A stretch of 64,000 nt of DNA from Eukaryota sp. TZLM1-RC (Eukaryota; Metamonada: BaSk clade), in the NCBI GenBank assembly GCA_040285825.1, contig JAUPSS010000004.1:3080550-3144549 (forward strand). Direction: 5' to 3'. The notes below the pieces were generated by a model, which had not been told where the DNA came from, searched no databases, and saw only the letters and a list, made by a program, of their open reading frames with translations. Positions 40,733 to 51,142 of the stretch are shown here, one piece after another. Position 1 is the stretch's first letter; each line of letters starts with the position of its first letter. Position numbers and translations under genes: made by a program.

Positions 40733-42688
40733 ACTGTGAAACGTAATTGTATTTTTGATGTGCTTCTTCATGATTTTCCTGAACTTTCTGCATATTTTTA
40801 TTTATTTTATGGAAAAAAATCAGACTTAATTTTTGACTCCTTTACCCTTGAATCTTCTTCTGGTGTGAAACAAGGTGATCCTCTTGGCCCTTTGCTGTTT
40901 TGTTTGGCTATTCATAATATTATTAAAATGACACAACAAGATTTCCCTGATTTGCGTATTGTTGCCTATATGGATGACATTTCTATTATTGGTTCTTTTG
41001 AAAGCATTTCTAGGGTCTCTGAAAACATTGCGGCGAAATACTAGGAAATTGGATTAGCTTTGAACCCATCTAAATGTCTCTTGATTGGTAGAGAAAAACA
41101 ATCTTTGATGATTGGTGGAGCTCAGATTCCTTTTATCAATTATGACCAACAAGCTTTTAAGTTTCTTGGATGTTGGCTTGGCAATTTGGATGAAATTTAT
41201 TCCCAGTTAAACAATTTATTGGAGAAGTTTGACAAGGATCTTAGTTTTATTGCTGAATGTGACATTGAGAAACACATCAAATTTTTTATTTTATAAATTT
41301 GTTATTCTGGAAAATTCACTCATATTTTAAGGTCAACTCCCCCTTCGGTATCTCTCAATTTTTGCAGATCTTTTAACAAACTTCGAGTCAAATTTTTTCT
41401 TTTTATTAGAAGTAAATGAATCTTTAATTCGAAGTCATGTATTTTGTTCAGCAGATTTGGGTGGCATTGGATTCACCAAATCTTCGATTCTGTGTAAAGC
41501 AGCATTTTTGGGAGGTGGTAAAAATTTTGTTTTGAATTTTTCCAAAGGTTCCCTTTTGATGTTCATCTGATCAATGGTGAATCAAATTTTTATTTGAATC
41601 AACTTCAAATCGAATTAGATAATTTGCCTAGTGATATCTGGATTCAGTGTTTTCCTCAAAATGTTCAAGAAATTCCCACCCGATCACTTCCAAATTTACG
41701 TTTTTGCTTGAAAAAGCTTCAGCACCATCTGGTTAAATTATATGAAGGCTTGGATTATGAAGTAAGACTTGGCTTGGCCAAAACTAAAAATCCCGCTTTC
41801 GGTAATTTTTTAAAGGATATTCGTGATAGTTCAGCTGCTGCTTTAGTAACTCAAGTTCCCTCTGTTTATGGACTTTTGTTAAAAGACAATGAATGGCTTC
41901 TAAACATGCGTTTTCGTTGTTTTCTGTGGCCAAACAATTTGCCCAATCATTTAACCTGTAAATGTGGTAAACCTCTTTTGTTTACTCATCTTTTGAACTG
42001 TAAACATTTCATTACGTTTAGAAGCAAAGTGCATAATAACGTCAGGGACCAAATTTATGTAATGTGCAAATCATATCGAGTAGATTCCTTTTTAGAACCG
42101 CTGTTATCAAAATTAATTCTTGATGATCCCAATATTGATAGTACGCGTTACAACAGAGCTTCTATGGGTCTGACTAGAGGTAATCTAGTTGTTCCTGGTT
42201 TAAATGGTAGTTTTACTATTTTGGACGCCATGTCTATTGACCCTTGTAATTCCTCTAACGAACATTTCATTAACTCGGATGTAAATAATCCTCTTCTTGC
42301 AGGCGAAAAATATAAAATTGCTAAATATGCGAAACCCATTTCCTCGGTTAATGAAAATTCTCATGCCCAATATAATTTATGTCCATTTGTTTTTTCTTTG
42401 CTTGGATCTCTAGGTAAGGCTGCTATGGCTTTCCTTGAGGATTTTGTTGTAGTTGTAAAGGAAAGAACTGGAAGAATTTTCAATCGTGTTTACTGGCAAA
42501 ACAGGATTGTATTTTCTATTTATAAGGGAATGGTAACACTAATTTCTGATTCACTATCTTCTTTTGGGAAATTTTCTGAATCTTTAGCGATTAATTGTTT
42601 TGATGTAGGGGAGGCAGGTTTTGAGGATGTGGAGTTTTAATTGTGTATTTCATATTTGTTGTTGAATAAAAATAAATAAGGTAAAAAA
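40733..42688 (+). mobile_element. RLE-type LINE, family A, nested in family B
   Basis: 1956 bp with the 12-bp target duplication atatttgaacat (40721-40732 and 42689-42700). Plus-strand frames: 40736-41044 (RT: VKQGDPLGPLLFCLAIHN, VAYMDDISII), 41060-41296 (thumb region, FKFLGCWLGN), a broken stretch, and 41594-42640 (linker plus RLE). It is 5'-truncated inside RT, ahead of the QGDP motif. The 3' end is gttgaataaaaataaataaggtaaaaaa. Confidence 0.93.
41594..42640 (+). CDS. Family A LINE endonuclease ORF (RLE), catalytic Asp changed to Asn
   Basis: 348 residues, the longest open RLE frame of family A. It comprises a linker helix region, then CKCGKPLLFTHLLNCKHF (CxC, x8, H, x4, C), RSKVHNNVRDQI and the catalytic block. 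Here the block reads RGNLVVPG where other family A copies read RGDL, so the first acidic residue of the PD-(D/E)xK-like core is lost; the second, in FTILDAMS, remains. The C-terminal block YNLCPFVFSLLGSLG and VYWQNRIVFSIYKGM is complete. This copy is probably nuclease-dead although its frame is open. Confidence 0.8.
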   Translation: MNQLQIELDNLPSDIWIQCFPQNVQEIPTRSLPNLRFCLKKLQHHLVKLYEGLDYEVRLGLAKTKNPAFGNFLKDIRDSSAAALVTQVPSVYGLLLKDNEWLLNMRFRCFLWPNNLPNHLTCKCGKPLLFTHLLNCKHFITFRSKVHNNVRDQIYVMCKSYRVDSFLEPLLSKLILDDPNIDSTRYNRASMGLTRGNLVVPGLNGSFTILDAMSIDPCNSSNEHFINSDVNNPLLAGEKYKIAKYAKPISSVNENSHAQYNLCPFVFSLLGSLGKAAMAFLEDFVVVVKERTGRIFNRVYWQNRIVFSIYKGMVTLISDSLSSFGKFSESLAINCFDVGEAGFEDVEF

Positions 42689-43430
42689 ATATTTGAACAT
42701 CCCCATCAACCAATTATTATCAAAAGAAAAATGTATTTGTTCGAATTCACCTCTGCTCACTTTGCGCCATGCTCTGAATTGCTCTAAATTGATAACTTAT
42801 CGTTCTTCATTACATGATGCTGTTAGAGACACTGTTTTCAATATGGCACAAACTGCAAGGATATCGTTTATCAAAGAGCCCCTGCTGAAGAAAACACTTT
42901 CTCTGAATAATTTTGGTTCTGATGATAGAGGTGATGTATACTGTGATTGGATTGATAATTCTGAAGCTATTGTTGACTTTGTCTAATGTAATGTTGCAAA
43001 TGATACTTTGGTTCACAGAAGAAAACTTAACTCTGTAGGTGTTCTTGAATTTAAAGTTACAGAAAAACATACAAAATATGACAAAGATGTCGACGAGGCT
43101 AATGCTGATAGAAATACACCACTAGTTTTTATTGATTTCCCATTTTCGATCAACTGAAGACTATCAGTAGAAGCAGAAACTTTTTTGAATGACTTCCAAA
43201 AAATGGTTCAAGAAAAAATAATGAAAAGATTTGATTTTTTTATGGCTCTCTCGGATTCAATTTGCCATTATTAATTGATTGCCTTGGTTTTTCAATCGAA
43301 TTACAGAAGCTTTAGCTAGACAGTAAGCAAATCAAGATTTTGTAGAGGAATTCTTAATTAAATGATTTTCGTCCCATTAGTTATGAATTAATTTTATGAA
43401 GTTTGCATGTTCAATAAATATTTATTAATT

Positions 43431-44830
43431 AATCAAAATTACTCTATTTTTTTTCTTTCAATTTTATCGAAAGAACCATAGAGACATCATTTGAAACACA
43501 AAGACTGAAAAAACAAAGATTTCGTACATTTCAAAAACCTAAATGAGAAAGACAAAAGGTCTTAATGACTACCACGTGCACATATTAGACGACCAACTTA
43601 TTGATTACTCGAGTCATTTGGTTAACCAACAGCAAATTTATCTCCTAATGTGCCTAAGGTTACCTAACTTACATGTAATTACATTACATTAATTACTACT
43701 AATGTACCTAACCTAACCTAACTTACATGTTATGAATAAACATGAAAAGTATACACTAAATCACTCTTTTATTGCAGCACACACTACATAGAGCCCAGTC
43801 CTTAACTGTCAACAACATATTACAAACCTTAAACCAACAGTTGGACTCAGCAAACGAGGTCTATGGATTGATCTAATCTTGGTTGAATGTCAGTTGAAAG
43901 AGCGAGCAAGATGCAGTTGGTGATGTATGAAGGTAAAAACAACTGTGCGAGTAATGGGACATAAAGGCAATGATGATAGAATCACTGTTTGTTATATTTT
44001 AAACAAATGTAAAAACAATTGCAAACAATGCAAATTAAGACAACAAGCATAAAGTGGAAATTTACAGGCAATTTTACCTTGAAAGTATGAAAATTGTAGT
44101 GCCTTGTTCAATAAAACTGGTTGGATTCATGTTGATGATTTCAATAATCGTTATGGGAAAAATATTGAGCTATTCAATCAGAAAAATAGTGGCAATACAT
44201 GTTTAATAATGGGTTATTCTATTCATTGGCCTGAGAAATCGCTGCATTTCCACCACCATGTGTATCATCAGCATCATCTATTATTGCCATTAGTCTAGGG
44301 GAAAACAGTGAAGATGCTGAATAGCATTCTCGATTGAGGCTGTTTGTCGTAGACTCTCATCCCAAGTAGCACCATGAGCCAACATTTATATCAAATTATA
44401 TAAAATTAATTTTTTTTACATTTTTGTTGTTGTAGTCCAAATAAAACTGATTTTTATTATTTTTCGATCGTTGAAAAATTAGAAAATTATAATAATATTC
44501 GTTAATTATTTTCTACTGAAAAAGCAGCAATTGCAATCTGAAATACTTAACTCTGAGAATAGAATTGATCAGTTGTTAAAAGAAAAGAAACAGTTACAAA
44601 CTTTAATTAGTCAATTAAGGGCAAATTTAATTGAAGATGCTGGTAACCAAGCGAACTCAATTGAACAAAAAAATGGGGAAAAATTAACCAAGTTTCAAAG
44701 CAGTACGCATCCTTAAAAGGACATTTCGGATCCAACAACATATTGACTGTCTAACATAAAGTGATAACAATGAAAGATGTAAAGGTACCAGAGAACATCC
44801 CTAAATTTGTACAAAAGAGTTGCTGCTTCC
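43431..44830. other. Unassigned region
   Basis: No recognised gene. A short direct repeat containing ctaacttacatgt occurs at about 43666 and 43718 beside cctaacctaaccta. Short plus-strand ORFs at 44104-44298 and 44531-44716 (the latter coiled-coil-like, RIDQLLKEKKQLQTLISQL) have no support beyond being open. Confidence 0.35.
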
Positions 44831-45124
44831 CTACAGACTCTTAGATCGCCAAAGAGAATCATCTATGTCTAAATCACCGTCGTCAGAAGATACCTCGTCT
44901 GCTTCCATGGTGGAAGATGTAATTGTTGTTGTTTCAGATACTTGTGGTACAATCAACTCCTTGAGGGTGTCAAGCCGTTTGGCATACTCTACTTGGTGAG
45001 AAATGTCTTCTTCAGTCTCCAAGTGACTATAAACTTCATCAACATAATCATCAACCGAAGGTTGAATTGAAGCGCTTTCAGTCTTTAACTCATCATCAAA
45101 TTCTTGAAAAGGGTCGCCAGACAT
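44831..45124 (-). CDS. Small acidic protein, unknown (97 aa)
   Basis: An intact short ORF with biased, non-random composition. It starts MSGDPFQEFDDELKTESAS, has a central helix (DDYVDEVYSHLETEEDISHQVEYAKRL) and a Ser/Asp-rich tail (SSDDGDLDIDDSLW). It stands alone between transposon fragments. The composition resembles host proteins rather than the surrounding elements, but I recognise no family. Confidence 0.5.
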   Translation of the reverse strand: MSGDPFQEFDDELKTESASIQPSVDDYVDEVYSHLETEEDISHQVEYAKRLDTLKELIVPQVSETTTITSSTMEADEVSSDDGDLDIDDSLWRSKSL

Positions 45125-45640
45125 ATTTGGGAAGTGAAAAGGAATAAGACTTTGTGTTCAAATAACTCTTTTCGAATTTCTTTCTTCTGGATGAAGTTTT
45201 ATTGATCTAAAATACTATCTAATATTCAATATCCTCCAAACAAGCATAACAATTACTAAACCTACTCACAATATTTCGCTCATATTCTACACCAATAGCT
45301 AAAAGAGCTTTGAAATCATTGTCGGAATAGAGTTAAAAATGAAAAAAGCACTTCTATTTAACCAAAATTTGTACTTTTAAAAAAATTTAACCAAAAAGAA
45401 AAATTCAATTTTTGACGAGATCTCTTTTGCAAAACTGACTTGCAATTCTGAAGGTCCAATTTTACCAAAAAGAGAAATAGCAAACGGTACAAACTGATAT
45501 TCACATGTTCGACTCTACCTAAACGTGGCAATGGTTCTTCATATTTTTTAATTTCTATTTTGCGGTGTTGGATATTGGCAATTCAACAGAATACGCCCAA
45601 CGAATTTCGCAGTTTTTCGATATTAACATTTACATAATGA
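45125..45640 (-). mobile_element. RLE-type LINE fragment, heavily decayed, minus strand
   Basis: Within about 45400-45560 the minus strand reads YEEPLPRLGRVEHVN followed by a broken segment like the RLE C-terminal block (compare FRRVEHVNNQLVPFAVSLFG at 52.6 kb). Frames are broken. The boundaries and the left part (45125-45400) are uncertain. Confidence 0.4.
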
Positions 45641-45834
45641 AAGAACTCGTGTGAAATGGACTTATGTTTGTGGGTCCACTTTTAAACCACTGCCTCAGTT
45701 TAAATGTAAGCAACTCTTGTCTGTTGCTAACAAAACTAAATACAAAACACAGCACCTATCCTTGAATGTCCCTCATTGCTGCATGTATCCATTTACTTTC
45801 TCCTTGTCTGGTTTAAACAAAATGTTGAGTCAAT

Positions 45835-46150
45835 GAAAATTCTCATGTCCAATATAATTTATGTCCATTTGTTTCTTCCTTGCTCGGAACTTTAGGTGAG
45901 GCTGTGGCTTTCCTTGAGGATTTCAATGTAGTTGTAAAGAAAAGGACTGGAAAAATTTTCAATCGTGTTTACTGGCAAAACTTGATTGTTTTATTATAGG
46001 GCAATGGTGAAATTAAACTCTCATCCACCTTCTGATTTTGGTAAGTTTTCTGAATCCTAGCAATTAACTGTTTTCATGTAAAAAAGGTAAGTTTTGAGGA
46101 TGTGGTGCTTTTGTTTTGTATTTTTTGATTTTTTATTCGTCATTTAATGA
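45835..46150 (+). mobile_element. RLE-type LINE, family A, decayed 3' fragment
   Basis: Plus-strand sequence beginning atgaaaattctcatgtccaa and including tttactggcaaaac matches the last 300 bp of family A (SVNENSHAQYNLCPF to the 3' end). Indels break the frame. The 3' tail reaches about 46150. Confidence 0.7.
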
Positions 46151-46599
46151 ACAAATATAATATATATTTCCATTAGGTTTAGTTAAATTGAGATCAATCA
46201 AGTGTATGCTCTGTGTAACACCCACCACGTTGAAACATGTCGAAGGAACATGTTCAACTAATACACCTTTTCATGACAACCATTTGGCTGAAACGGTTGA
46301 AAACCGAACGTTGGCTTTATTGTGAGATTCCACCTTAAAAATACTGAAAAGATGCAAACTGATTCAAAATATGAACAATGTGTGTCGTCGTAACATTAGA
46401 AAGTGCTCTGAGACTTCAATCTAATATTGTAATTGTGAATAGTTTGCAAAATTCAACTGCTTCTAGTCCTCCTCTTTTGCCCAATGGTTTTGCCAATAAT
46501 GTAATTTTTAGTTTCAATGTTGAACATGGTCAGGTGCCCAAAATTGGTGCCTCTAGTCCTGCTAATTCTATGTCAAAATACGACCATTTTGTAAACAAA

Positions 46600-46673
46600 T
46601 GTTGACGCCATAAGGCTTATGAAAAAATGAAAAAAAAATCATTTTTATCTTAACGTCACGACTTAAGGCAAAA
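46600..46673 (+). repeat. Solo LTR related to the gypsy element, diverged
   Basis: It starts TGTTGACGCCATAAGGCTTA and ends cacgacttaaggcaaaaa. It resembles the LTR at 32064-32139 more than the LTRs of the full element. No internal sequence is attached. Target duplication not identified. Confidence 0.6.
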
Positions 46674-47744
46674 ATAATTAGTGCCAATATTTAAGTCAAA
46701 GTTATACCGCAAGTAACTCCAGCATACATCACCCTGTATGATGAACTCCGTGCTCATTTAAATGACAAAGAAGGGGAAGATGACAATTTAGATTTTAGTG
46801 AAGCTTTCAACGGTGCAAACAGAAAAAGGAATTTACGAAGTGATTCAAAAACATTTTTCGGAACTATTAAGATATTTCAAATTGTTTTACGGTGAATCCA
46901 GTGAATTGATACATCATGCATGTTCTTTAAAATCTTCATTGGATGAAAAACAAGGGGATCCTGTGAGCCCATTATTATCTTTAACGAAAATGCAGAATCT
47001 TTGGTAGCAAATATAGAAAAATTTCTTTAAAAATTGTATCTCCCTTAGTGATCCTTTTAATGTTGTCCAAAAGAGTTCAACTGAAATTGCTTCATAATAT
47101 GAAAATATAGAACTTCACTTGAATTCCAGCAAATGCTTATTGATTGGTGAGGAATTCAAAGATTTTGAAATTAATAAACGTAAAATTCCTTCATCAATTA
47201 TTCTCGAGAAGCTTTTCGTATCTTTAGCTGTTGGTTAGGAAATGTTGATGAAACAACTAGAAATCTTAAAGAAACTGCCGAAAAACTTGGTAAAGAGCTT
47301 GATTCAATTTTTGAATTAGAAAAAAGAGAAACAAATCAAAATTGTTATTCAGGAAGAATAATTCACTTTTTAAGGCCGAAAACACCTTCTTTAACTATTG
47401 ATTTATGGCACTCAATTAATCAACTTCGTGCAACATTCTGTGCTTCCTTACTAGAAGTAAATCCTGGTTTAATTCAAGCCCACTTGTTCTTGTAATATGG
47501 AAGTGTTGGCTTTATCAAATCTTCAATTCTTTGTCAAGCTGCTTTTGTTTGTGGTGGAACAAATTTTACTTTTTAATTTCTCAATCGCTTCCCTGAAGAT
47601 AGTCATTTGCTGAATCCATCATCTTCCAATTATTTGTGTGACTTTGATGCTGCTACTAACAAAATTACACCAGAAATTTGGTGTCTATGTTTTCCCGACT
47701 CAGTTCAAGAGATTCCTCCACGAAATTTAGTTAATTTAAGGTAT

Positions 47745-47883
47745 TGATGCCGTTAGGCAGATGAACACACAAAGAAGAGAGAGGAATCTCAGTTTATTAA
47801 TAAAAGTGATTCATAAACGAGTATCACGTCATCAGTCAAAATACAAAGAAACCTACTAATTCAATTTGAGTTCAACAACAACA
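47745..47883. repeat. Small LTR-like insertion (139 bp)
   Basis: Inserted inside the linker of the decayed LINE (host frame ...VNLRY / KLQKKLTVIFEG). Its ends are TGATG...CAACA, as for an LTR, and ggtat / gtaat flank it as an imperfect 5-bp duplication. It contains aataaaag. It differs from the gypsy LTRs. Candidate solo LTR only. Confidence 0.4.
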
Positions 47884-48201
47884 GTAATATGAAAAGAAGC
47901 TTCAAAAAAAACTAACAGTAATATTTGAAGGCTTGGATTATGAAATACGTTCTGGCATGTCCAATCAAAAAATCCCACTTTTGCAAATTTTGTATTGGAT
48001 GTTTGTGATAGTACAGCGTCTTACTTAATTAATCAAGTACCAAGATTTTATGGTTTGTTTCTAGATGACCCTTGCTTTTCATTATTCATGCGTCTTCGAT
48101 CTTTATTTTGGCCTGATAATCTTCCCCATGGTTTAATTTGTAAATGTGGGAAGACTGTGACTTCCACCTTTTGTTTTAATAATTTTAATTTTATTCTAAA
48201 C

Positions 48202-49359
48202 CTATAAATCAACATCTAAAAAATCCATCTCTCCCAAAACAAAAACACTAGATGCAACTCTCTCATAGTGAGATCCAAGAGAAAGCAAAGCATCGGAAAC
48301 CATCTTCAACATCCCCTTAAAAATAGAAAACACAATTCTATTTTGCCAAAACAATCTGTTGAAATTTCTGCTAGTTCTTCTCTTTACAATCATTTCAAAA
48401 TCATCCAAAAAACGTAAAGCAGTTGGTGCAAGTGAACCAAAAAGGGAAAATACAAATGGATACAAATTGTATTTTGCATGCTGTAGACTGGACAATTTGG
48501 ACAAAGGTTCATTGTATTTTTTGAATTTAAAATTTTCAGCATTTGAAAGGGGATTATGAATTTCAGAATTAACAAGCCTTTCATTTGAGGCATTACAAGG
48601 ATCAACAGACATTACATCCAATAAAATGAAGCTTCCATCTAATCCAGGTAATATGACATCACCTCTATTATTCTTATGAAAATCATTTTCAGCATCAAAC
48701 AGATTTGACAACAAAGGTTCCAAGAAGGATTCAATTCTATGAGATTTACACATACAATATAACTGGTCTGTTACAGCATCATGAACCTTGCTTCTAAAAG
48801 TAATAAAATGTTTACAATTTAACAAATGAGTAGTTGTAATTTCTCGAGAACATTTACAAATTAAATTATGAGGTAAATTATCAGGCCAGATAAAGGACCG
48901 AAATCTCATATTCAGAGTCCAAGCAGAATCGGATAAGAGAGTACCATAAACTTGTGGAATTGTTGTTACTAAGGCAGAAGAAGTACTGTCACACATATCT
49001 TGTAAAAGATTTGCAAAAGCGGGATTCTTTTTCTTGGCCAAGCCAAGTCTAACATCAAAATCCAAGCTTTCAAAAATCTTTGACAATTTTTGTTGAAGCT
49101 TTTTACAGCAAAACTGTAAATTAAATAGAGATCGGTTTGGAATTTCTTGAATTGATTGAGGAAAACATTTGGTCCAAATTTGTGGCGGTAATTTTTCAAG
49201 TTCACAAGATAACTCATACAAATAGGGACTACAATTGGGGACTAACAGATGAGAATCATCAGGAAATCTACGAGAAAATTCATAAATAAAATTTTTGCCA
49301 CCACCCAAGAATGCTGATTGACACAAAATTGAAGATTTAGTAAACCCAATACCACCCAA
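48202..49359 (-). CDS. Family E restriction-like endonuclease (RLE) ORF
   Basis: 385 residues. GGIGFTKSSILCQSAFLGGGKNF forms the linker. The zinc motif is CKCSREITTTHLLNCKHF (CxC, x8, H, x4, C), then RSKVHDAVTDQL. The catalytic core is RGDVILPGLDGSFILLDVMSVDPC (Asp, then Asp 13 residues later). The C-terminal block is YNLYPFVFSLFGSLAP and RLFWQNRIVFSIFKGM. This CCHC-plus-PD-(D/E)xK layout after RT is the hallmark of R2/R4/CRE/Utopia-type LINEs, whose endonuclease nicks the target for priming. The core acids are intact here. Confidence 0.85.
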   Translation of the reverse strand: MGGIGFTKSSILCQSAFLGGGKNFIYEFSRRFPDDSHLLVPNCSPYLYELSCELEKLPPQIWTKCFPQSIQEIPNRSLFNLQFCCKKLQQKLSKIFESLDFDVRLGLAKKKNPAFANLLQDMCDSTSSALVTTIPQVYGTLLSDSAWTLNMRFRSFIWPDNLPHNLICKCSREITTTHLLNCKHFITFRSKVHDAVTDQLYCMCKSHRIESFLEPLLSNLFDAENDFHKNNRGDVILPGLDGSFILLDVMSVDPCNASNERLVNSEIHNPLSNAENFKFKKYNEPLSKLSSLQHAKYNLYPFVFSLFGSLAPTALRFLDDFEMIVKRRTSRNFNRLFWQNRIVFSIFKGMLKMVSDALLSLGSHYERVASSVFVLGEMDFLDVDL

Positions 49360-51046
49360 ATTTGCTGGAAGAAAATAAATGGCTTTTCAACATTCCTGGT
49401 TCTACATCCAATAAATCAGCAAAAAATTCTGTTCTCAATGAATTAAAAGAACGACAAAAATCTAATGCTATGGAAGGAGCACAAGATCTCAAAATGTGGG
49501 TTATTCTCCCAGTGTAGCAAATTTTAAGCATGAAAAATTTAATATGCTTTTCTATATCTAAAGAAGAAATTGAATCAAGTTCAATTTTCATTTTTTCCAA
49601 AATAACTTGCAATTCATTCTGAATTTGAGGCACATTTCCTAACCAACAACCAAGGAACTTAAAAGCATCACTACTATAATTAGTAAAAGGGACAATAGAA
49701 TCGTTTATCACGAGGTCTTGAGCAGAAGAGCCAATCAGAAGGCATTTGCTGGCATTAAGATGAAGCCCAATATTTTCATATGAATCGGCAATTTCTTGAG
49801 CAACCAATTCTAGTAAATCAAATGAACCAATCAAGGATATATCATCCATATAAGCAACTATTTTTATAGAAGGGTATTTTTGCTTAATGATATTTAAAGT
49901 TTTGTGAATAGCTAAACAAAACAATAATGGGCCTAAAGGATCTCCCTGCTTCACTCCAGAAGATGATTTAAGACCAAATGAATTAAAAATTAAATCTGAT
50001 TCTTTCCCATAAAAATGGTAGAAAAAAACTCGATAGCTCAGGAAAATCAGATTTAATAACTTCAAAATTGCTTCTCGCTTTACAGAATTAAAAGCATTTT
50101 TAAAGTCGAGATTAAAAATAAAATTATTTTCCTCTGCATTAAAAAAGGTATCAGAGGCAATAGCAGCAACAGAAGCACCATCAATTGTTTTGATTCCAAA
50201 TTGATGAGGATTCAAAAATGTAGAAGCTTTGTCTTTGACACGATCGAAGACAATTGATGCTAGCAAACGAGAAAGAGATTCACCAACAGCAATTGGGCGT
50301 ATTCCATCAGGTTTGATTCCGTTTCCAGGCTTTACTAAAGCAATCAGACGTGCTGCGAGTAATTCAAATGGAGGATTAATTTTCAAAACAATCAATTGTT
50401 GAAAATAGTGGGCTAGATCATCAGCAATTTCGGGAGCACTGGAACACGCTATTTTTAACAGATCAAAAAAAATTCCAGATGGGCCTGCTGCTTTCCCCTT
50501 TGGCAATTTTTGAATAGCTTTAAGAACTTCAATTGCAGTAATAGGATTTTCAATCCAAAAAGGACACACTTCAGGCTTGCTGCACTTGAAATTTTCTTGA
50601 GGATGCAACTTTTGAAGTTTTTCAAGGGTATCAGAGTTTGCATCAGCCAAAGAAGAGGAAAACAAAGACTGCTTTGCGGCACCATAACGACCACGTAAGC
50701 ACAATTTACGGCAAATTTTTGATTTTACAATTTTTCTATTTCCAAATTTTTTCTTAAAACAATTTTTGTTTTTTCTAGCAAAATATTTCCAGAAGGATGA
50801 AATATTCCACTTATTATTTTTCAATTCAGAAGTAAAATTTCTCATTTCCATTGAGAAGGGGATTGTGCTGGCGGGACTTATTTCTACTGGGATCCGGATC
50901 GGGGGTCTTACGGTATCAACGGCTTTACAATTCGTACAAAACAGAAGTTTTCGACCATTTCGTGAATCTGCAACATCTTTTTTTGCAAAATGGACAACAA
51001 AAATTACTGTTTTCAGAAGGGGAAGAAGAGGGAACACTAGAAGCAT
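49337..51046 (-). CDS. Family E reverse transcriptase ORF
   Basis: 569 residues. After a short out-of-frame start, FCTNC marks the end of a CCHC/CCCC-type zinc finger, followed by a basic segment. RT motifs in order: IQKLPKGKAAGPSGIFFDLL, PDGIRPIAVGESLSRLLASI, LDFKNAFNSVKR (motif A), SSGVKQGDPLGPLLFCLAIH (motif B), VAYMDDISLIG (catalytic YMDD, motif C), LNASKCLLIG and FKFLGCWLGN (D/E), then a thumb region. All three catalytic aspartates are present. The ORF ends by a 1-nt shift near 49370, after which RLE is in another frame. Confidence 0.88.
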   Translation of the reverse strand: MLLVFPLLPLLKTVIFVVHFAKKDVADSRNGRKLLFCTNCKAVDTVRPPIRIPVEISPASTIPFSMEMRNFTSELKNNKWNISSFWKYFARKNKNCFKKKFGNRKIVKSKICRKLCLRGRYGAAKQSLFSSSLADANSDTLEKLQKLHPQENFKCSKPEVCPFWIENPITAIEVLKAIQKLPKGKAAGPSGIFFDLLKIACSSAPEIADDLAHYFQQLIVLKINPPFELLAARLIALVKPGNGIKPDGIRPIAVGESLSRLLASIVFDRVKDKASTFLNPHQFGIKTIDGASVAAIASDTFFNAEENNFIFNLDFKNAFNSVKREAILKLLNLIFLSYRVFFYHFYGKESDLIFNSFGLKSSSGVKQGDPLGPLLFCLAIHKTLNIIKQKYPSIKIVAYMDDISLIGSFDLLELVAQEIADSYENIGLHLNASKCLLIGSSAQDLVINDSIVPFTNYSSDAFKFLGCWLGNVPQIQNELQVILEKMKIELDSISSLDIEKHIKFFMLKICYTGRITHILRSCAPSIALDFCRSFNSLRTEFFADLLDVEPGMLKSHLFSSSKFGWYWVY

Positions 51047-51142
51047 TTAACTGTTGATCGTCAGAAACATTATTTTCCAGCACCTTTTACAACGGCAACA
51101 GCTGGAACAGAACATTTGAGAATTTGTTGAGCAGATTTTAAT

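Larger units (their letters stand above)
40655..43430 (+). mobile_element. RLE-type LINE, family B, split by a nested family A element
   Basis: Family B sequence runs to 40732 (ctaatgaaccttttgtaac and following), is interrupted by family A, and resumes at 42689 with tatttgaacatccccatcaa. The resumed part (42693-42986, then broken frames) encodes CICSNSPLLTLRHALNC and the RLE core RGDVYCDWIDNSEAIVDFV, ending in a premature TAA at 42984. The remaining C-terminal block is present to about 43365 but frameshifted. The 3' tail gttcaataaatattt ends near 43430. Confidence 0.85.

Noticed and set aside
43640-43740. Telomere-like or satellite repeat at cctaacctaaccta
   Set aside because: Only two or three short units occur; there is no array.
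44531-44716. Coiled-coil ORF as a real gene
   Set aside because: Short, in an AT-rich stretch, with no start context or conserved motif.
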